Source: Bradyrhizobium genosp. L (GTDB taxonomy: Bacteria; Pseudomonadota; Alphaproteobacteria; Rhizobiales; Xanthobacteraceae). From it: DNA of 64,000 bases. Within the stretch, counting starts at the first letter, position 1. Each line of letters opens with the position of its first letter. The stretch lies in the NCBI RefSeq assembly GCF_015624485.1, contig NZ_CP061378.1:6262001-6326000 (forward strand). The letters are read 5' to 3'. The position numbers were made by a program, and so were the translations under genes. This document shows, one piece after another, positions 38,902 through 47,406 of this stretch. The notes under the pieces were generated by a model. It worked only from the letters and a program-made list of their open reading frames with translations, had not been told where the DNA came from and made no database searches.

Positions 38902-39108
38902 ATGAAAACATACGTTCTAGTGCTCGCGGCGACCGTCATTACATCGGCTCCAGCGGTGGTTCAGTCAGCAATCGCTCAAAACCAGCAAAGTGAAGCCGAT
39001 AAGGGCCTCGGGTCCGATAACCATAATCAAAGCGTCCAACAACAGGATCCTTCGAACGTTCAAGGCATGCCGGGAAATAAAAGTGGGCCACCTGTAAAGC
39101 GCCGATGA
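38902..39108 (+). CDS. Small exported low-complexity protein, short copy
   Basis: This 68-residue protein has the same signal peptide as the 573-971 product (MKTYVLVLAATVITS) and the same C-terminus (GSDNHNQSVQQQDPSNVQG). 65 internal residues are missing, with the join at DKG/LGSD. AAGGAGG precedes the ATG. Only ~40 residues remain after cleavage. The in-frame deletion and conserved ends suggest it can still be exported. Confidence 0.7.
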   Translation: MKTYVLVLAATVITSAPAVVQSAIAQNQQSEADKGLGSDNHNQSVQQQDPSNVQGMPGNKSGPPVKRR

Positions 39109-39555
39109 TTGTAGCGGGTGTCTGTACCGGCCAGAAGTTGGACTGGAATCGTCGACCAGCCGTAAGAACTAGGCGGCCCGGCCGCGTCCCCGACGTCGCG
39201 AAGGCGAGATTTTGTTTGAACCATTCACTCACCGATCAGACCGACGTGAGCTGGGGGATTTCAGGGCCCCGTAGTTAAGCCAGCGTCGCGCGACGAACAT
39301 ACTCCGTCTCCGCGACGCTGTTGCTTTTTAAATGTTCAACCATAAGGTTGATTACAAGCAGTTGGCGGCTAGCCCTGATCCCCGGCCCGCCGACTGGGGA
39401 GACCCCGCTCAGGCGGGGCTTTCTACTCTGTTCGCCTGGCGACTGTGGCGTGCTCTTGGCAGTGTCCTCGCCAACTTTTGCGCACACTCTCTCGTCGGCC
39501 GCTCCCGCCCTCTTTTGCCGTGCCGATGATTCGCAATATGGGACAAAGCCGCAGA
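39109..39555. other. No gene recognised; contains a terminator-like hairpin
   Basis: No credible frame is visible. The only clear structure is the hairpin at 39403-39424. Confidence 0.4.
39403..39424 (+). terminator. Terminator-like hairpin
   Basis: CCCCGC-TCAG-GCGGGG followed by CTTTCT. The stem is short and the T run is interrupted, so it may be a weak terminator for transcripts from 38902. Confidence 0.45.
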
Positions 39556-39777
39556 TTAGGATCGTTTCTCGGGCGCTGCAATTGAGGGGGCCAACTTTCT
39601 CTTAAGCAAGTTTCTGCGATGGAATCCAGCCGCGCTGATGTCATCACGTATCCGATCACTGACAGAACGCACCGAGCGTTTCTTCCGCCACGCACCGCGT
39701 TCCTTTTCTGGAACTGGCCCACCTCGCGCGACGATCAGAAGATTGTTCCGGTCATCGATATACACGTCGAACATCAT
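39556..39777 (-). CDS. Small conserved rhizobial protein
   Basis: This 73-residue protein starts MMFDVYIDDRNNLLIVARGG and continues with WRKKRSVRSVSDRIRDDI and HRRNLLKR. The order FDVY-D-NLLV, WRKK-R-V-SVS-IR and a final RRKL-type helix is that of a small family repeated in Bradyrhizobium genomes, function unknown. GGGGAGG lies before tandem ATGs at 39777 and 39774. Confidence 0.7.
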   Translation of the reverse strand: MMFDVYIDDRNNLLIVARGGPVPEKERGAWRKKRSVRSVSDRIRDDISAAGFHRRNLLKRKLAPSIAAPEKRS

Positions 39778-40329
39778 CAAGAGCCTCCCCGACCGAACAT
39801 AGTGGGAGCCGAAAGGTGGATGGTGATGCAAACGCAACAACTGCAGGAATAGCAAAGTCAGGCCGGTTAATAGCGCCCGATCTTTCGTATGGCCTACTGC
39901 GCCGCGCTCCGCGGCACCCAGATGGTTCATCAATTCTCGTTTGGCGGATCCCGCCGGCCTCGAGCCCACCGGCTTGCAAGCGCGCCACCCAACCCGCCAA
40001 AATGATAGCCCGCGTACAAGCCGGACAAGGCCGTGACATGAGAGTCCTGATAGCGGTCGCAACGACCGAACAACGCCGTAGCTGCCAAGCGCGACCCGTT
40101 GGCTTTCCCTACGCACCGCTCTCGATAGTCCGCGCCCTGCCTGATGCCGTTCAACGCATTGTCCGGTCACCTACGCGCCAACATCACACCGATTAAGAAT
40201 CGCGACCATCAGAGATTGGGTTGGAGCTTCGCGCGGGTGGCCCTGGAGAGGTGGTCGAGCCAAGTCGGCATTGTGTCATTGTCGACGAGTTCGCCCGATA
40301 AGGCCCCAAGCGTTACAGCGGCTTCCGAT
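39778..40329. other. No gene recognised
   Basis: About 550 bases with only overlapping short frames and no ribosome sites of note. Confidence 0.4.
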
Positions 40330-40918
40330 TGTGGCGGCTTCGCCACGACATCGTCGGTCGTCATCCCAACTACTACCGAGAGGCCGGTCCGGCAAACGCG
40401 CCCGTGATCCTGCCGCTGCATGGCTTCCCGAGTTCGGGCCACATGCATCGCGACCTGATCCCCTTGCTCGCCGACCGTTACCGTGTGATCGCACCTGATC
40501 TGCCGGCTTCAGGGAAACCAAGGCACCGTCGCAGGGCAGTTCAATTACAGCCTCGACGCGCTCGCGAACGCCGCCGAGGGCGTTGTCGACGCGATCAGGC
40601 TAACGCGCTACGCCATATATATCTTCGACTACGGGGCGCCAACCGGATTGCGTCTGGCGCTGGCCCGCCCCGAACGCATTACCGCGATCATCTCGCAGAA
40701 CGGGAATGCGTATGTCGAGGGTCTGCGAGGGCTGGAACTACTGGAAGGACCCGTCGCACGCCAACCGCGATGCGTTGCGGGACTTCCTCAAGCCCGAGGC
40801 GGTGCGCGACCAGTATGTCCATGGTGCGCCCAATCCGACACTCGTCTCGCTCGACGGGTCGAACCTCGATTCCTTCTTCCTCGCCGTCCCGAGAGCGCGG
40901 CCGGGTTCGATACGTTGA
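40330..40918 (+). pseudogene. Alpha/beta hydrolase (epoxide-hydrolase-like), several frameshifts
   Basis: One frame gives YREAGPANAPVILPLHGFPSSGHMHRDLIP to VIAPDLP (oxyanion HGFP motif). The next gives APTGLRLALARPERITAIISQNGNAYVEGL, and a third gives NYWKDPSHANRDALRDFLKPEAVRDQYVHG then RPGSIR. Joined, they form the cap and N-terminal core of an epoxide-hydrolase-like enzyme. At least three frame changes and a missing C-terminal His region show it is dead. Confidence 0.75.
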
Positions 40919-41153
40919 TGATGAAGGTATGTTTCTGGCTCATCGTGAGGTTAAGAGCAACATTGACACCAGGACGGCCGAAAAAGCGAACAGCCCAAAT
41001 ATGGCGATCTGCAACAATCGCTCGGCCTTCATTGCGCCCCCTCCGCAAATCGATCCGGCCCCAAAACGCGCAAGGGGCTCAGACAGTTCCAATCTATCAG
41101 GAGGCGCTTCCACAATTGATATCAGGATGACTCCGGATCAGCAGGGAAAGACT

Positions 41154-41396
41154 ATGAGCTCGAAGGCGCGAGAATTTATCGACTTCTGGATTGAAAACAG
41201 CGTGCACTCCGTCGAACAGTATCGGACTGTCGGCGCGTTGCAGGATGTAGCTGAGCTCAGTCGGCGCCTCGTTGGGGCTGCCAAGGGGCTGGGTATTGCG
41301 GAAGCCGACTTGCGGGCCGAGATTGGGGAAATCTCCGGACTACACCGGCTTAAGGCAGCGAACAACGCTGAGCGCGAGCGGCGCAAGCCAGCCTAG
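41154..41396 (+). CDS. Small helical protein, DUF768-like
   Basis: This 80-residue protein reads MSSKAREFIDFWIENSVHS, then VAELSRRLVGAAKGLGIAEADLRAEIGEIS and a basic tail. It is all-helical and resembles small rhizobial DUF768 proteins (REFIDFWI-E-V at the start). AGGGAAAG precedes ATG 41154. Function unknown. Confidence 0.55.
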   Translation: MSSKAREFIDFWIENSVHSVEQYRTVGALQDVAELSRRLVGAAKGLGIAEADLRAEIGEISGLHRLKAANNAERERRKPA

Positions 41397-41408
41397 GCGC
41401 TACGGCGT

Positions 41409-41642
41409 CTACTTATCCAACCGACGAACATCCCCCGGCTCTAGGCGGAGCTCCTCGAACATTTTTTGTTGCTTGGCCGTCAACGCGATATCCAACACTT
41501 CCGCAGTCCAACCTTCCGGCGCGGCGGCGAGGACCAGCGTCAGTGCTTGGCTCGGTTTGGCCAGCGCAATCCAGAGCTGGGTTTGGCTACCGTCCCCCGT
41601 CACTTCAACGACGGTGAATCTATTGCCGTAGGACTCTCCCAT
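41409..41642 (-). CDS. Small hypothetical protein
   Basis: This 77-residue protein has strands (NRFTVVEVTGDGSQTQLWIAL, TLVLAAAPEGWTAEVLDIAL) and a charged end (LRLEPGDVRRLDK). ATG 41642 is preferred, with TTG 41651 possible. No ribosome site stands out. No family is recognised. Confidence 0.45.
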   Translation of the reverse strand: MGESYGNRFTVVEVTGDGSQTQLWIALAKPSQALTLVLAAAPEGWTAEVLDIALTAKQQKMFEELRLEPGDVRRLDK

Positions 41643-41684
41643 GATAGCCAATTCGACATCGAAATTTCGGTCTCTATCGGTCGA

Positions 41685-41888
41685 TCAATCCGGTGGCTTG
41701 AGGCCGGGGGACCGTAGCCACTCACTCATGTGCGCAGCGGTATCGTTCTGCCGGGCCTTCTTTAGCAGGCTCTCTGTCTCTATGCCCGGGCGAAGATTCT
41801 TCGCTTCCTCGCGCAAGCTCTTTGCCTCTTCGGCCAGACGCTCTTCAAGTGTCTGAGTTTGCTTAAAGCGCCGTCCTTTAATTGCCAT
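41685..41888 (-). CDS. Small charged-helix protein, intact copy
   Basis: This 67-residue protein reads MAIKGRRFKQTQTLEERLAE, then EAKSLREEAKNLRPGIETESLLKKARQ and TAAHMSEWLRSPGLKPPD. It is the intact version of the family that is frameshifted at 35926-36155. A GAGGG ribosome site lies ~11 bases upstream of ATG 41888. Predicted as a helical hairpin; role unknown. Confidence 0.7.
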   Translation of the reverse strand: MAIKGRRFKQTQTLEERLAEEAKSLREEAKNLRPGIETESLLKKARQNDTAAHMSEWLRSPGLKPPD

Positions 41889-42760
41889 GCTGCGGGTTCC
41901 CTCATCGGTCTCTGCCCAGATGGGAGAATCAAGCGAGAGGGCTTGTTTAGTTCCTAGGCCGATTAAGCCCAGCGGGCCATTTGCTTCCCGGCCGCAGCGA
42001 GCCGGCCAATCAGCTACCGGAGCGCCCGCCTCAAGCGGAAACACGCGACCGCCGTCGGCTGGTGGGGGCCGGTCCATAAGAGCGGGACATTCACCCGGAT
42101 GGCACAGGCTGGAAAAGACCTGTTCGCCTACCCGCCTTGGCGCTCTCGCTCGATTTACGCATCGTAATGATGACCGATCGAGCGTTTACCGCAGCCTCAG
42201 ATCGGCCGCGCGCTGCTTTTTGCTCGATCCCGCCGCGAGCGCTCAGCGCCACAAATCTTGATCTTCGAGCAGAAATGCCCCCGCGAGCTCCCAAAAGAAG
42301 CGGCCCCAGCACCCTTGGAGGTTGATGCTGAGGCCGTCTTCCCGCGCCGCTGAGTCGAAAGGGGCCACCTCACGCAAGTGGCCCCTCACCGGGAAATTGT
42401 CCAAAAACGCGTTACGGCATGAAATGCTCGGGCCCCGGCAAGAGTTTGTTTACACTTATCCACAGATCTTGGGGATTCCGTAAGAGCACGGTGTTCCGCA
42501 GCGGAACCGACCCACGCGCCGGCTCGCCAACGTCGATGAGTTCAACTTCGTCCCGATCTGCTTCTCCCTCTATCGCCGCGCTGAGCTACAGATCTGGCAG
42601 CCTTCTTCCGAACCGGCGTCACCACACAGATAAGGTAGGCTACTAGCCGACCTCAATCTCTGCATCGCCACAATCTAAGGGCGCAGGCCTCCAGTAGGGT
42701 CGCGCGGGCTCGCGTTGGGACACAACGACGGAAGGCGGCAATTTTTCGCTCCGGACCCTC
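41889..42760. other. No gene recognised; one strong hairpin
   Basis: About 870 bases lack a credible gene. A perfect 8-bp hairpin GGGGCCAC-N9-GTGGCCCC lies at 42361-42385, with TTTC after it on the minus strand, so it could end minus-strand transcription. Confidence 0.4.
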
Positions 42761-42788
42761 TTGACACCAGGATCACGTTTTCTAATTT
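42761..42788 (+). promoter_or_regulatory. Sigma-70 type promoter of the second hsp20 operon
   Basis: TTGACA (42761-42766), 16 bases, TAATTT (42783-42788). This is a consensus -35 box, stronger than the copy at 37223. Confidence 0.7.
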
Positions 42789-42794
42789 TTTCTC

Positions 42795-42907
42795 GTCGCC
42801 TCGGCTGTGCCAAGGCGACGTCGGGGCGCCAATCGGGCCCAGGCAAAACGGGCACCGGTCGTGTCCGGTGCCGTTCGTAACCATCTTGCTCCACGGAGGA
42901 TTTGGCT
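42795..42907 (+). ncRNA. ROSE RNA thermometer, second copy
   Basis: The leader holds the same middle hairpin GGCACCGG-TCGTGT-CCGGTGCC and the ROSE end TTGCTCC-AC-GGAGGAT before ATG 42908. CTCC pairs directly with GGAG, one pair more than in the first copy, so this thermometer may melt at a slightly higher temperature. Confidence 0.8.
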
Positions 42908-43363
42908 ATGCGCACTTATGACTTCTCACCTCTCTTCCGGTCGACCATCGGCTTCGACCGCCTGTTTGACCTCGCCGAAACGGCTCAGCGAGGCGGTGAA
43001 GATAACTACCCGCCCTACAACATCGAGCGTCTTGCCGAAGACCGCTACCAGATTTCGCTGGCGGTCGCGGGATTTGCGCCGGACGAGATTTCGGTGACGG
43101 CCGAGCAGAACGTCCTCACCGTCGAGGGCAACAAGGTCGAAAAGGCCGAGCGAGAGTACCTCTACCAGGGCATCTCTACCCGGCGATTCAAACGGCAATT
43201 CAGCCTAGCCGATTACGTCCAAGTGAAGGGCGCCGCTTTCGATAATGGTCTTCTCAGCGTCGAGCTCGCCCGTGAGATCCCCGAGGCCATGAAGCCCCGG
43301 CGGATCGCGATCAACGCAGCGCCTGCGCGGACGACGCGGCAGCTTGAAAGTGCTGCGGCCTGA
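42908..43363 (+). CDS. Small heat shock protein Hsp20 (IbpA class), copy 2
   Basis: This 151-residue alpha-crystallin protein closely resembles the one at 37363: MRTYDFSPLFRSTIGFDRLF, NYPPYNIERLAEDRYQISLAVAGF, YLYQGISTRRFKRQFSLADYV, ending LSVELAREIPEAMKPRRI. GGAGG precedes the start inside the ROSE helix. It leads a four-gene operon. Confidence 0.93.
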   Translation: MRTYDFSPLFRSTIGFDRLFDLAETAQRGGEDNYPPYNIERLAEDRYQISLAVAGFAPDEISVTAEQNVLTVEGNKVEKAEREYLYQGISTRRFKRQFSLADYVQVKGAAFDNGLLSVELAREIPEAMKPRRIAINAAPARTTRQLESAAA

Positions 43364-43443
43364 TCTGCCCACTGGGAGCCGCGTGCGGGACGTCTGTGCG
43401 CGGCTCGACAACCATCACGTTCGTCTTTTGAACGGAGGCAACC

Positions 43444-43767
43444 ATGCGGCCGACGACCGCGCATTCCAAAAACGTCTTTGCGTTGCGCCCGACGATGAGG
43501 CGCGGAGACGCATTCGAGCATCCCCTTGACGTTCTCAGGGACAACTTTCTCACGACGGCGGAAAAGCGAGCGATCCTAGCCTCCTGGGCGTCGGACGCCG
43601 CAGCCGTCACCTCAAACCCCGCTCTGCGTGCTCCGGCGGGTCTGAAACCCCCGGCCACCGTCGACGAAATCCGGGCTGCGTTGCGCGTCCTCGATGAAGG
43701 GCCAAAGCATCCACCTGGCGGCAAACCAGCGCGGCTTCGCTCAACCGTTCGTCCTCTTGCGGCATAG
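43444..43767 (+). CDS. Conserved protein of the hsp20 operon, copy 2
   Basis: This 107-residue protein is paralogous to 37896-38219: AFEHPLDVLRDNFLTTAEKR, AILASWASDAAAV, LRAPAGLKPPATVDEIRAAL and PPGGKPARL. GGAGG precedes ATG 43444. Unknown function, probably heat-induced with hsp20. Confidence 0.75.
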   Translation: MRPTTAHSKNVFALRPTMRRGDAFEHPLDVLRDNFLTTAEKRAILASWASDAAAVTSNPALRAPAGLKPPATVDEIRAALRVLDEGPKHPPGGKPARLRSTVRPLAA

Positions 43768-43776
43768 GAGGTATCG

Positions 43777-44094
43777 ATGAGTGATTTCAGGCTTCCCAAG
43801 CATGTCATGGACAAGGCCGACGCCCGGTGGTGGTCCAAATACAGCGCTGAGGGAAGACAGCTTTCCATCGCTGTTGATCAGCGACTTGAGCAGCTTCGCG
43901 CCCATCGCAACAATATCCAGCGCTACCGCCGGCTGCTGACGAACAAACTCTCTGAGCTAGAGCGGCAATTTATCGAGAGACGCCTCGCCGAGGAGACGGA
44001 TGCTGCGCGGCTTTTGGCTGACAACATTCTGCCGATCAGTCGCCAAACGCCTCAGGTGGTCAACAATATCAGCAGCTCGGGACGGGTACTGTGA
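43777..44094 (+). CDS. Third gene of the second hsp20 operon, coiled-coil protein
   Basis: This 105-residue protein begins MSDFRLPKHVMDKADARWWS and continues with a long charged helix (SIAVDQRLEQLRAHRNNIQRYRRLL region, then LERQFIERRLAEETDAARL), which predicts a coiled coil. AGGAGG precedes ATG 43777. Its stop overlaps the next start as GTGA. The copy at 38233 keeps only the first part. Confidence 0.7.
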   Translation: MSDFRLPKHVMDKADARWWSKYSAEGRQLSIAVDQRLEQLRAHRNNIQRYRRLLTNKLSELERQFIERRLAEETDAARLLADNILPISRQTPQVVNNISSSGRVL

Positions 44095-44264
44095 CGCTGC
44101 AGTTCCTCATTCAGGGCAGCGAGAAAGTTATTGGCCATTATCAGCGTCTGCTTGATACGGCAGCGTCGGAAGAGGAACGGGCCCGTTATCGAGATCGCAT
44201 TGAGGAAGAACAGCACCGGCTGGGTCGACTGCAGCGATCGTCGCAGGCACGACATGCAGCGTGA
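44091..44264 (+). CDS. Fourth gene of the second hsp20 operon, 57 residues
   Basis: GTG 44091 overlaps the stop of the previous gene (GTGA). The protein (VTLQFLIQGSEKVIGHYQRLL, then SEEERARYRDRIEEEQHRLGRL) is a small charged helix of the kind often called a hypothetical stress protein. The translational overlap and charged periodic helix argue it is real despite its size. Confidence 0.6.
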   Translation: MTLQFLIQGSEKVIGHYQRLLDTAASEEERARYRDRIEEEQHRLGRLQRSSQARHAA

Positions 44265-44417
44265 TGCTACTCGCCATCATCGCCTTGCGTGCGGGTTGTA
44301 TAACCAGCCCGAGCATTGCTACTCGCTTCGGCCCGCCCGCGACTGTTGCCGACCTTCGCCGCCTTCCTGGATGAACGACTTGCCGATCCAAATGATGCAA
44401 TCCTAGCGGGGAGCAAC

Positions 44418-44648
44418 ATGGCTATAGACTCACTATCTCAGACCAAAATGGGCACGGAGGGTTTAGCTCTTTGTATCGCGGGAGTCTTGTGTGAACGCGA
44501 TCCTTCGCTTCTCCCTGCGTTCCAAGAAAGTATAGACGCGCTTTGTCGTGTCCTTAATGACCGGGGAGATCATGAAGCTGCCGCGATGGTGGGGGCGTTC
44601 GGGAGAGCCCTTGTCAATCCGCAATCAAACGTTCCCCTCATGAGCTGA
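44418..44648 (+). CDS. Small hypothetical protein
   Basis: This 76-residue protein reads MAIDSLSQTKMGTEGLALCI, then LLPAFQESIDALCRVLNDRGDHEAAAMVGAFGRAL. GGGGAGC precedes ATG 44418. The helical C-terminal half looks like a folded small protein. Not recognised. Confidence 0.5.
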   Translation: MAIDSLSQTKMGTEGLALCIAGVLCERDPSLLPAFQESIDALCRVLNDRGDHEAAAMVGAFGRALVNPQSNVPLMS

Positions 44649-45118
44649 GTGCGCACCCGGGACGAAAAAGATATAGATGCTCGTGTGCTGTTTGATCTCG
44701 GCGTTCACGACGCTCGCGAAGCCGCCTCGCCCGCTCAGCGGGCTGCGGCAGCGGGGGCACCAGCGCATCGACCTTTTCGGCCGGCACTGTCTCCATCGCC
44801 TGATCAGCCCCGGAGCGCGCTTCCATGGATTCCAGGATGAGGGCCCCTTGGGTGTGATCTGCCAACCCCCTCTTGGCGCTCGACGAGCCCCTCCGAAAAG
44901 ATGTGAAGGTCCGGCGCGCGCAGCCAACCGCATGGTGTGGTCGCACATAAGACAGGGCCCGAGGCGGCACGACAGTCTTCGAGATAAATGTCTTTCGTTG
45001 TGCTGAGGGACGATTGACGCCATCAGCAACTCCTCCGATACGCAGCAAGCCACGGCGACTGACGCAGAAGCAAAGCTGCGGCAGTTACCGTGGCATGGCC
45101 GGGATCACCCTCATCTGC
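44649..45118. other. No gene recognised
   Basis: Two overlapping minus-strand frames cover this stretch, but neither has a convincing start or family. A segment reading MCDHTMRLAARAGPSHLF faintly recalls small zinc proteins of rhizobia and may be debris. Confidence 0.4.
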
Positions 45119-46042
45119 TCACTGCCCGGTCTGTTCGATGGCGGCGGGCATCTTGGCGACTGACATCAGGGACCGTGCGACCTGGTTGAGCAATTGGTCG
45201 GCGTTTTCTTCTTCCGCCAGCGATTTCGACAGGAGGCTGACGATGGCGCTATGGCGTAGCTGCTGGGCGAGGTTGCGCGCCGTCGTATAGCCGGCAATCT
45301 CGTAATGCCCGACCCGCTGCGCCGCACCGATCAGGGCGAGGTCGGCCGCGGCATCTTCCTTCTCTTCGCCTTCGGCCATGACTTCCTGACCCTCTTCGAC
45401 AAGACCCATCATGCCCTTGCAGGGCTTGGCGCGTGCGGACTTGCCGAGCAGTTCAAAGCATCCATTGATGCGTTCGATCTGGGTTTCGGTCTCGCCGAGA
45501 TGCTGTTCGAACAGCTTGCGCAACTGGTCGAAACGCGCGGCTTCCGCCATCTTGGGAAGCGCTTTCGTCAACTGTTTCTCGGCGTGCAGAATATCGCGGA
45601 GCTCGTCGATGAGCAGATCGCCAAGACCCGCCTCGTCGACCGGCGGTGAGCTCCCGGTGACGATAGTCGACGCGGGACCGGGTTCCCGGGCCTGGAGTGC
45701 CGGCGATTCCGTGAAGACCCATTCGCCGCCCTCGTTCCAGGGCCCGCGGGCGTCGATCTCACCATGATCGCCGGTGCCCGTGGAGTCGTTGAAGAACTGA
45801 TCAACGAGGCCCGGCGTCGGCGCAAGGCGGCCAATGCTGAAGGCCGGCTTGCTCATACTCTCGAGGGCCAGCGAGAATGCCTTCATGTGGGTGATTTCGC
45901 GGGTCATGAGGAACTGCAAGGCGTCCTTGGTGCCGGCGTCGTCCGTAAAATTGATCAGGCGTTCGTAGACGATCTTGGCCCGCGCCTCGGCTGCAATGTT
46001 GCTTCGCAGGTCAACATCGAGTTCACCATGAACTAGCAGCAT
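45119..46042 (-). CDS. DUF892 ferritin-like protein fused to the C-terminal part of a manganese catalase
   Basis: Residues 1-105 match the end of Mn-catalase: DVDLRSNIAAEARAKIVYER with the Glu of the second metal site, REITHMKAFSLALESM with its His, then the GEIDARGPWNEGGEWVF tail. Residues ~140-300 are a complete DUF892/YciE four-helix bundle (LLIDELRDILHAEKQLTKAL, then VGHYEIAGYTTARNLAQQL with conserved Glu/His metal ligands). The first ~190 residues of the catalase, with the other metal ligands, are missing; an in-frame TGA lies just upstream of the ATG. Probably a 5'-truncated fusion gene; the DUF892 half could still fold. Confidence 0.75.
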   Translation of the reverse strand: MLLVHGELDVDLRSNIAAEARAKIVYERLINFTDDAGTKDALQFLMTREITHMKAFSLALESMSKPAFSIGRLAPTPGLVDQFFNDSTGTGDHGEIDARGPWNEGGEWVFTESPALQAREPGPASTIVTGSSPPVDEAGLGDLLIDELRDILHAEKQLTKALPKMAEAARFDQLRKLFEQHLGETETQIERINGCFELLGKSARAKPCKGMMGLVEEGQEVMAEGEEKEDAAADLALIGAAQRVGHYEIAGYTTARNLAQQLRHSAIVSLLSKSLAEEENADQLLNQVARSLMSVAKMPAAIEQTGQ

Positions 46043-46065
46043 TCGCCGTTTTTTGGAGGATAGGT

Positions 46066-46185
46066 AATGGCCGCGCAGCAGTCAGCGATCCGCGCATATT
46101 CGCGGCTTAAGCTTACCTCCGGCGGTGATCGCGTAGAGTTAAAGCGGCTTCGCGAGGATCGCACAAAGCAAAAGGCCCCCGGCTA
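46066..46185 (+). CDS. Possible 39-residue small ORF with a strong ribosome site
   Basis: TTTGGAGGATAGGTA precedes ATG 46066, and the frame reads MAAQQSAIRAYSRLKLTSGG to KAPG, stopping inside the terminator hairpin of the opposite gene. The ribosome site is excellent; everything else is weak. Confidence 0.3.
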
Positions 46186-46195
46186 GCCGGGGACC
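46165..46195 (-). terminator. Terminator of the 46220-46714 DUF892 gene
   Basis: On the minus strand GGTCCCCGGCTAGCCGGGGGCC is a near-perfect palindromic stem followed by TTTTGCTTTG, 25 bases past the stop. Confidence 0.85.
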
Positions 46196-46219
46196 TCGCC
46201 AAGAGAGGTACATTCGTCC

Positions 46220-46714
46220 TTAGCCGCTCGCGGTCTGATTGACCGCCGGCGCGAGCTTGGAAAGCGCAGCGTCAGTTTTCTTTTCCTCCTCGAGCGTCTG
46301 GCTCAAAAGAGCGGCGGCGTCCTTCATTCCCAGCTGGGTTGCCCAGGCGATCAGAGTGCCGTACCGCGCCATCTCGTAATGCTCGACGGCTTGGGCGCCT
46401 GCCAGCAGGCCCGCGTCGAGCGCCGACGAGTCCTCGAAGTCTTCCATGACCTCGTCCGCCTCTTCGGTCAGACCGAGGATGGCGGGACAGGTTTTGCCCT
46501 TTGCGGGCTTCTTGAGCATCTTGAACACCTGCTGAATGCGGTCCAGCTGACCTTCGGTTTCGGCCAGGTGCTTCTCGAAGGCAGCCTTCAACTCCTCGGA
46601 GTTCGCGGCCTTCGCCATCTTCGGCAGTGCGACGAGTATTTTACGCTCCGCGTAATAGATGTCCTTGAGGTTCTCTTCAAACAGGTCTTCCAGGGTCTTT
46701 GATTGGCCAGCCAT
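46220..46714 (-). CDS. DUF892 / YciE-type ferritin-like protein
   Basis: This 164-residue four-helix bundle has the family motifs LEDLFEENLKDIYYAERKIL, ALPKMAKAANSEELKAAFEKH, LAETEGQLDRIQQVF and AQAVEHYEMARYGTLIAWA. The Glu and His residues in helices 1, 2, 3 and 4 form a di-iron site. AAAGGAGC precedes ATG 46714. In E. coli and rhizobia, YciE proteins are general stress proteins. A GAAAC-N16-CGTT motif lies ~32 bases upstream. Confidence 0.9.
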   Translation of the reverse strand: MAGQSKTLEDLFEENLKDIYYAERKILVALPKMAKAANSEELKAAFEKHLAETEGQLDRIQQVFKMLKKPAKGKTCPAILGLTEEADEVMEDFEDSSALDAGLLAGAQAVEHYEMARYGTLIAWATQLGMKDAAALLSQTLEEEKKTDAALSKLAPAVNQTASG

Positions 46715-46745
46715 CCTTTGCTCCTTTACAAGGAATAAGCCAAAT

Positions 46746-46770
46746 AACGAGGAGCGATCGTGATGGTTTC
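46746..46770 (-). promoter_or_regulatory. EcfG-like promoter before DUF892 gene (one mismatch)
   Basis: Minus strand GAAAC (46770-46766), 16 bases, CGTT (46749-46746). The -10 word is perfect; the -35 differs at one base from GGAAC. Confidence 0.45.
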
Positions 46771-47406
46771 TAACGAGGAACCGGCTGAGGCCCTCATCCC
46801 GTTACGAATAAACCAGGCCATCATGGCAGTCGATCGGTCGGTGGCAAACGCTAAGAGGTGATATCTGCAGCAACAACAGCTCAACCCACGTGGTCTTGGG
46901 TTTTGAGTGACTTACCCAAATTCCTCTTTGGCGAAGTGACGGTGTCGAGCGCCTCCCTAACCTTGCTCGACGTCGTGCGGGTCGAGAAGAAGGTGGCAAA
47001 AAGAAGAAGCGAAAAAGCGAGCACGGTAGGAACGGCCTTACCGAGATCCGCATTTGATCCCCGTGGTAGTCATGCGACCACAATGCAGAGGGCCTTAGCA
47101 CCCCCACTACCCTCTAGGGGAGCTAAGGCCTCGCGTTGCTGAGCGGCGGCTAGCATTTTTCGGCGCGAGATCTAGACATAGTAAAGGTCAAAAATCCCGG
47201 CGAACCGGTTTCGGACGGGGAAGTTGCGCAACAAACGCTTAGGAATGAAGACGCGGAGCGCCGCTGACTCGCCTGGAAAACGGTCTGCGAAACAGTCCGA
47301 CAGCAATTGAGCCACACGGAAGGCTACCGAACACGTCAGCCACAGCGCTCCCCATTTGCCCGCTGAAAATGCGCACTTCGGTGTGGGCGGTCTGTTCGAC
47401 GAAACT
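46771..47406. other. No gene recognised; contains a long hairpin
   Basis: No credible gene. A hairpin GGCCTTAGC-A-CCCC ... GGGG-A-GCTAAGGCC at about 47092-47129 has a 13-bp interrupted stem and an ~11-base loop but no T run, so its role is unclear. Confidence 0.4.
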
